A stretch of DNA of 7,753 nt, taken from assembly GCA_045124495.1 (NCBI GenBank), contig JBGVLX010000040.1, positions 1 through 7,753 of the forward strand. Reading direction: 5' to 3'. Source of the DNA: RGIG1668 sp045124495 (GTDB lineage: Bacteria; Bacillota; Clostridia; Lachnospirales; Lachnospiraceae). The position numbers were made by a program, and so were the translations under genes. The notes below the pieces were generated by a model that was not told the DNA's origin, did no database searches, and worked only from the letters and a program-made list of their open reading frames with translations. Of this stretch, positions 4,939 to 7,753 are shown piece after piece (the first letter of the stretch is position 1; every line of letters begins with the position of its first letter).

Positions 4939-7753
4939 CTACCATACTTTCTTTCTGCGTTTGATAAACCAAATTCCGGCAATTCCGCCTGACAAAGCTA
5001 CTCCTGCCACTGCTGCTGCAGTTTTCACTTTAATGTTTAAAAATGGTAATTTGATATTCCAGAAAGAAGTTTTTTCTTTCGTTTGTTCTTTGGTTACTTC
5101 TTCCTTAGCCCCATGATTTTGTACCGGTTCCGTTTCTTCTTCCTCTTGACTGATTTGTTCCGATGTATTTTGGGCCTTATCTACTTCTGCCAGAATATCG
5201 TTCCTAAGTTCATTTATCGCATCTTGGTCGGTGTTACTTGCAGTAATATTCTCCTGTACCGTCTCATCTACCACTTCATTTGTTTCATTGGTATTTTTAT
5301 TTGGTGTAATATCATCATACGTCAGGGTTTCCCACTTCTTCGTAGTGGTTGTGTTGTTATTATTTGTCTTATTTGAAGTTGTTAGACTATTGCTTTCCTC
5401 TTTCTTGTCCGGATTTACAACAGGCTTAAATTCCTCACTTTCCTGACTCGCTGTGGTATTCGTCTGTGTTGTGAGTTCTTCAGTGGTGACTTCCTCTGTA
5501 GTAACTTCCTCTGTAGTAACTTCTTCTGTAGTGACTTCTTCAGTTTCTTCCGTTGTCGCTTCCTCCGTGGTCATTTCTTCCGTTGTTACTTCCTCTTCTT
5601 CTTCCTCTTCCGGCTCTTCTTCTATAGAAAAACTTTTTCTGATTTCTTTAATATCATCTGAAGTTACAGCCACATTCACCAGACTATCATCTACTTCAAT
5701 CAGGGTAAAGGTAGAATTTACATCTTTATTAAATTCTGAGATAAACGTATCTTTTTCCGCCACCTTATACATATGTCTGTATATGAGGGAATCTTCTGCC
5801 ATCAGATAAGTATTATAATCGGATTTTATCAAATCCTTTTCCTTAAAGAACACATCTGTTTTATTGGTTTGTTCAATAAAGTATAACCTTCTTGGGTTAT
5901 ATACCGTATTATGATGGAAGTAAATATCTGTATTCTCAATGGAATATCCCCAGAACAGAATATGGGTCACATCATATTTATCCGGACGTGCATCATGTCC
6001 CCATCCGCGTCCTACATTCACGGATAAATTTTTCGTAAACTCATAGCTCTCTATACCAGTTGCAGCACCACTCTCCCAAATTTCAGAATCATGAGAATTT
6101 TGGACGAATACATTATTCCTTACTACCACATTTCTTCCGGATCCTGCATTTCCCTGAATGGTAAAACCAACATCATACACATTTCTTATAATGTTGTCGC
6201 GTACTACTAAATTGGATACATTCGTACCATAAAACTCAATACCGTTTCCATATCTTGTGGTACCTTTTAAATAACTGCCTCCAATGTTTTCAATGACATT
6301 GTTAGAGATTTGAACATTTTGAACGCTTACTTCTGAGTTCAAAAATCCGTGGGCTCCGGTACCGCAAAGTTTTATCTTTTCTACCTTCATATTGGAAGTT
6401 ACTATAAACAAATTGGTTTTCGTTGCCAGCTTAAGTTCTCCCAAAGCCTCATATGGATTTTTCCCTGATTTTATGTACAGATAAGTACCATCGCAATAAA
6501 AATCATATTCGTTTACTACTTCCTCCAATGTACCAACCTTATTAAAGTACTTTTGTCCATTGGCATCTTCTAAAAATCCGATATTGGTACTATTTCCATC
6601 TGTAGTCTGAAGTCCTGAAAAACAACCGGTATCCGTTAAATTTATCTTATAGATTCCATTATTGCTTACCTGCCATGCCGATGCGGAACTTACAATCTTG
6701 TAACCGGATATGGTTGGCATTTCTCCTGTTCCATAAGAAGAAACCTTTGTTATTTTATCGTCTATCTGGACAATTTTAGGTTCAAAGGTCCCATAGAAAG
6801 TATCACCTTTCTTGAATAAAATCGTATCTCCACTTAAGTAAGTTTTGTTTTTTGCCGTTTCATAAGACATCGGAGCATCAGCACTGGTTCCTATGTCAGA
6901 AGTTCCTGTACTAGAAACATAATATGTCGTCTTCCCGTTAATCAGTTCTGACTCTTTTACTGCATTCTTTTCATACATTTCTTTATAAGTAACAACATCT
7001 AACTCTTGTTCGCTCTTTGAATTAACATAATCAAGAACCTTCGCAAGGACATCCTTATCTATTTCAGAATAGCTGTGAAAATAAAATACCAGCCACTGCT
7101 TCTTTTCGATGGCTTCATCAATTTTGCTTATGATTTTATCATAATCACTCTTAAAATTACCCAGTCCTGTCCTATAATGATAATATGCAGAATCCAAAGC
7201 AATTCCTACTTTATCATATGGTACACCATACAAATCAGAGTAGCTATAGAAAGAAGTGGCCCATCGTTCCGATTCTGCAGCGCCAGTCACCTGTCCCTGT
7301 CCACCTGCTAAAATGATACCATTTACATCAAATCCATAATAATTAAACATTTGCTTGGTACGGACAAAGAAGGAGTACATAGTATTATAATCGGAAAAGC
7401 CTTCCTGAGTTAATACACCACCATTATGTGCAATAATTTCTCCTCCAGCTGCTTCTACTCTTCTTGCAACGTCTAATCGTGTTTCTTTCTGTGAAGATGC
7501 ATTCTCAATTAACAACTCAGGAAGAGTAGCAAGTACTAATGGAATGTCTTTTTCTATAAACATCTCTGAAAATTCATCAATAGAACCCCAGGTATCATCA
7601 TTTACGAAAGTAATACATGCCTTTTCCGGATTCCGATATACGGTCTTATCCTCCTGATATGCTGCATACTTTTCATTGATTTCCTTTTCTAAATCTGTTC
7701 TGTTTATAGGAAGGTTATCAAATTCTTTATCTGTCAGGTACAATACTTTCTGT
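4939..7753 (-). CDS. Large surface protein: NodB-like domain, right-handed beta-helix, Thr/Glu stalk, membrane tail (5' end missing)
   Basis: Numbering starts at the TTG at 7743, but the frame runs on through the window edge (Q-K-V before it) and that codon lacks a convincing ribosome binding site, so the true start and any signal peptide lie outside. Residues about 40-260 resemble a polysaccharide deacetylase (NodB) fold: CITFVNDDTW in place of TFDDG, GGEIIAHNGG in place of the HxxxH metal motif, and LVFYFHSYSE near the end. Only one His remains in the second motif, so activity is doubtful. Residues about 273-620 look like a right-handed parallel beta-helix (YYVSSTGTSDIGTSADAP and GDTILFKKGD, then repeated N-N-x-[IV] turns). 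A poly-Glu and Thr/Glu stalk (708-760), a polar linker and a hydrophobic segment (908-927) followed by KRRKKVW complete it. There is no LPXTG motif. A cell-surface role in binding or modifying polysaccharide is inferred. No terminator lies directly after the TAG at 4939. Confidence 0.85.
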   Translation of the reverse strand, partial: QKVLYLTDKEFDNLPINRTDLEKEINEKYAAYQEDKTVYRNPEKACITFVNDDTWGSIDEFSEMFIEKDIPLVLATLPELLIENASSQKETRLDVARRVEAAGGEIIAHNGGVLTQEGFSDYNTMYSFFVRTKQMFNYYGFDVNGIILAGGQGQVTGAAESERWATSFYSYSDLYGVPYDKVGIALDSAYYHYRTGLGNFKSDYDKIISKIDEAIEKKQWLVFYFHSYSEIDKDVLAKVLDYVNSKSEQELDVVTYKEMYEKNAVKESELINGKTTYYVSSTGTSDIGTSADAPMSYETAKNKTYLSGDTILFKKGDTFYGTFEPKIVQIDDKITKVSSYGTGEMPTISGYKIVSSASAWQVSNNGIYKINLTDTGCFSGLQTTDGNSTNIGFLEDANGQKYFNKVGTLEEVVNEYDFYCDGTYLYIKSGKNPYEALGELKLATKTNLFIVTSNMKVEKIKLCGTGAHGFLNSEVSVQNVQISNNVIENIGGSYLKGTTRYGNGIEFYGTNVSNLVVRDNIIRNVYDVGFTIQGNAGSGRNVVVRNNVFVQNSHDSEIWESGAATGIESYEFTKNLSVNVGRGWGHDARPDKYDVTHILFWGYSIENTDIYFHHNTVYNPRRLYFIEQTNKTDVFFKEKDLIKSDYNTYLMAEDSLIYRHMYKVAEKDTFISEFNKDVNSTFTLIEVDDSLVNVAVTSDDIKEIRKSFSIEEEPEEEEEEEVTTEEMTTEEATTEETEEVTTEEVTTEEVTTEEVTTEELTTQTNTTASQESEEFKPVVNPDKKEESNSLTTSNKTNNNNTTTTKKWETLTYDDITPNKNTNETNEVVDETVQENITASNTDQDAINELRNDILAEVDKAQNTSEQISQEEEETEPVQNHGAKEEVTKEQTKEKTSFWNIKLPFLNIKVKTAAAVAGVALSGGIAGIWFIKRRKKVW
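5468..5596 (-). repeat. Tandem 15-bp coding repeats (Thr-Thr-Glu-Glu-x)
   Basis: Eight 15-bp units, read on the plus strand as variants of GTAGTAACTTCCTCT, run from 5468 to 5596 and are interrupted by one 9-bp partial unit (5543-5551). The most alike copies are at 5498-5512 and 5513-5527, differing by one base. On the coding strand they give T-T-E-E-V/M/A/L pentapeptides, an extended acidic Thr-rich stalk next to a poly-Glu run. All length changes in units of 15 bp keep the frame. Confidence 0.9.

Noticed and set aside
4787..4972. 61-codon minus-strand reading frame across the end of the surface-protein gene
   Set aside because: It overlaps the surface-protein coding end in another frame, has no ribosome binding site, and its peptide has no recognisable features.
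5083..5446. Two overlapping plus-strand hydrophobic reading frames
   Set aside because: They are antisense to the acidic linker of the surface protein and arise from its A/G-rich codons; there is no start signal.
5468..5596. Possible CRISPR array
   Set aside because: The repeats are 15 bp with no unique spacers and encode an in-frame pentapeptide stalk.
5453..5809. Plus-strand reading frame rich in Ser and Val
   Set aside because: It is the antisense shadow of the Thr/Glu repeats; the apparent SSVVT repeat follows directly from the 15-bp coding repeat.
7741..7743. TTG at the 5' end of the large minus-strand gene as its start codon
   Set aside because: The same frame continues without a stop to the window edge, no ribosome binding site is visible and no signal peptide follows, so the gene is 5'-truncated by the window.

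Overview
The window is AT-rich (roughly 35-40% G+C by eye). It carries five protein-coding genes, a decayed gene remnant and several hairpin or promoter-like signals. No rRNA, tRNA, CRISPR, transposase or integrase was seen. The proteins suggest a low-GC Gram-positive anaerobe of the Clostridia, most likely a Lachnospiraceae-type gut bacterium: a VanR/VanS-type two-component system, a membrane-tethered C39-like papain-fold protein, and a large surface protein with a Thr/Glu stalk and a C-terminal membrane segment. This placement is inferred from family resemblance, not from a search.

Layout. From 11 to 1246 (+) is a four-helix membrane protein ending in a ribosomal L7/L12-like C-terminal module. 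It converges on the next gene across a hairpin at 1250-1275 that overlaps that gene's stop codon. Everything else is on the minus strand. In transcription order from the right edge these are: a large surface protein (4939 to beyond 7753, 5' end missing) with a degenerate NodB/polysaccharide-deacetylase-like domain, a right-handed beta-helix, a Thr/Glu repeat stalk and a membrane tail; about 600 bp without an intact gene, holding a small GC-rich open patch, the 3' remnant of a YyaL-type (DUF255/SPATA20-like) gene and a strong bidirectional terminator; a VanR-like response regulator (3618-4322, GTG start); a VanS-like histidine kinase overlapping it (2504-3637, probable TTG start); a terminator; and the C39-like protein (1261-2352).

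How the parts may work together. The regulator and kinase are clearly co-transcribed and translationally coupled. No vanH/vanA/vanX or vanXY/vanT gene is present here, so vancomycin resistance cannot be inferred. Their nearest downstream neighbour is the extracytoplasmic C39-like protein, which makes it a plausible target, but a terminator and a candidate separate promoter lie between them. The vanR-like leader is unusually structured: a candidate extended -10 promoter lies inside the upstream terminator, and a 12-position dyad and three 14-bp direct repeats follow before the ribosome binding site.

No clear new biological system is evident. The most interesting items are the deacetylase-like/beta-helix/stalk fusion, the structured leader of the two-component operon, the L7/L12-like module on a membrane protein and the gene remnant region.
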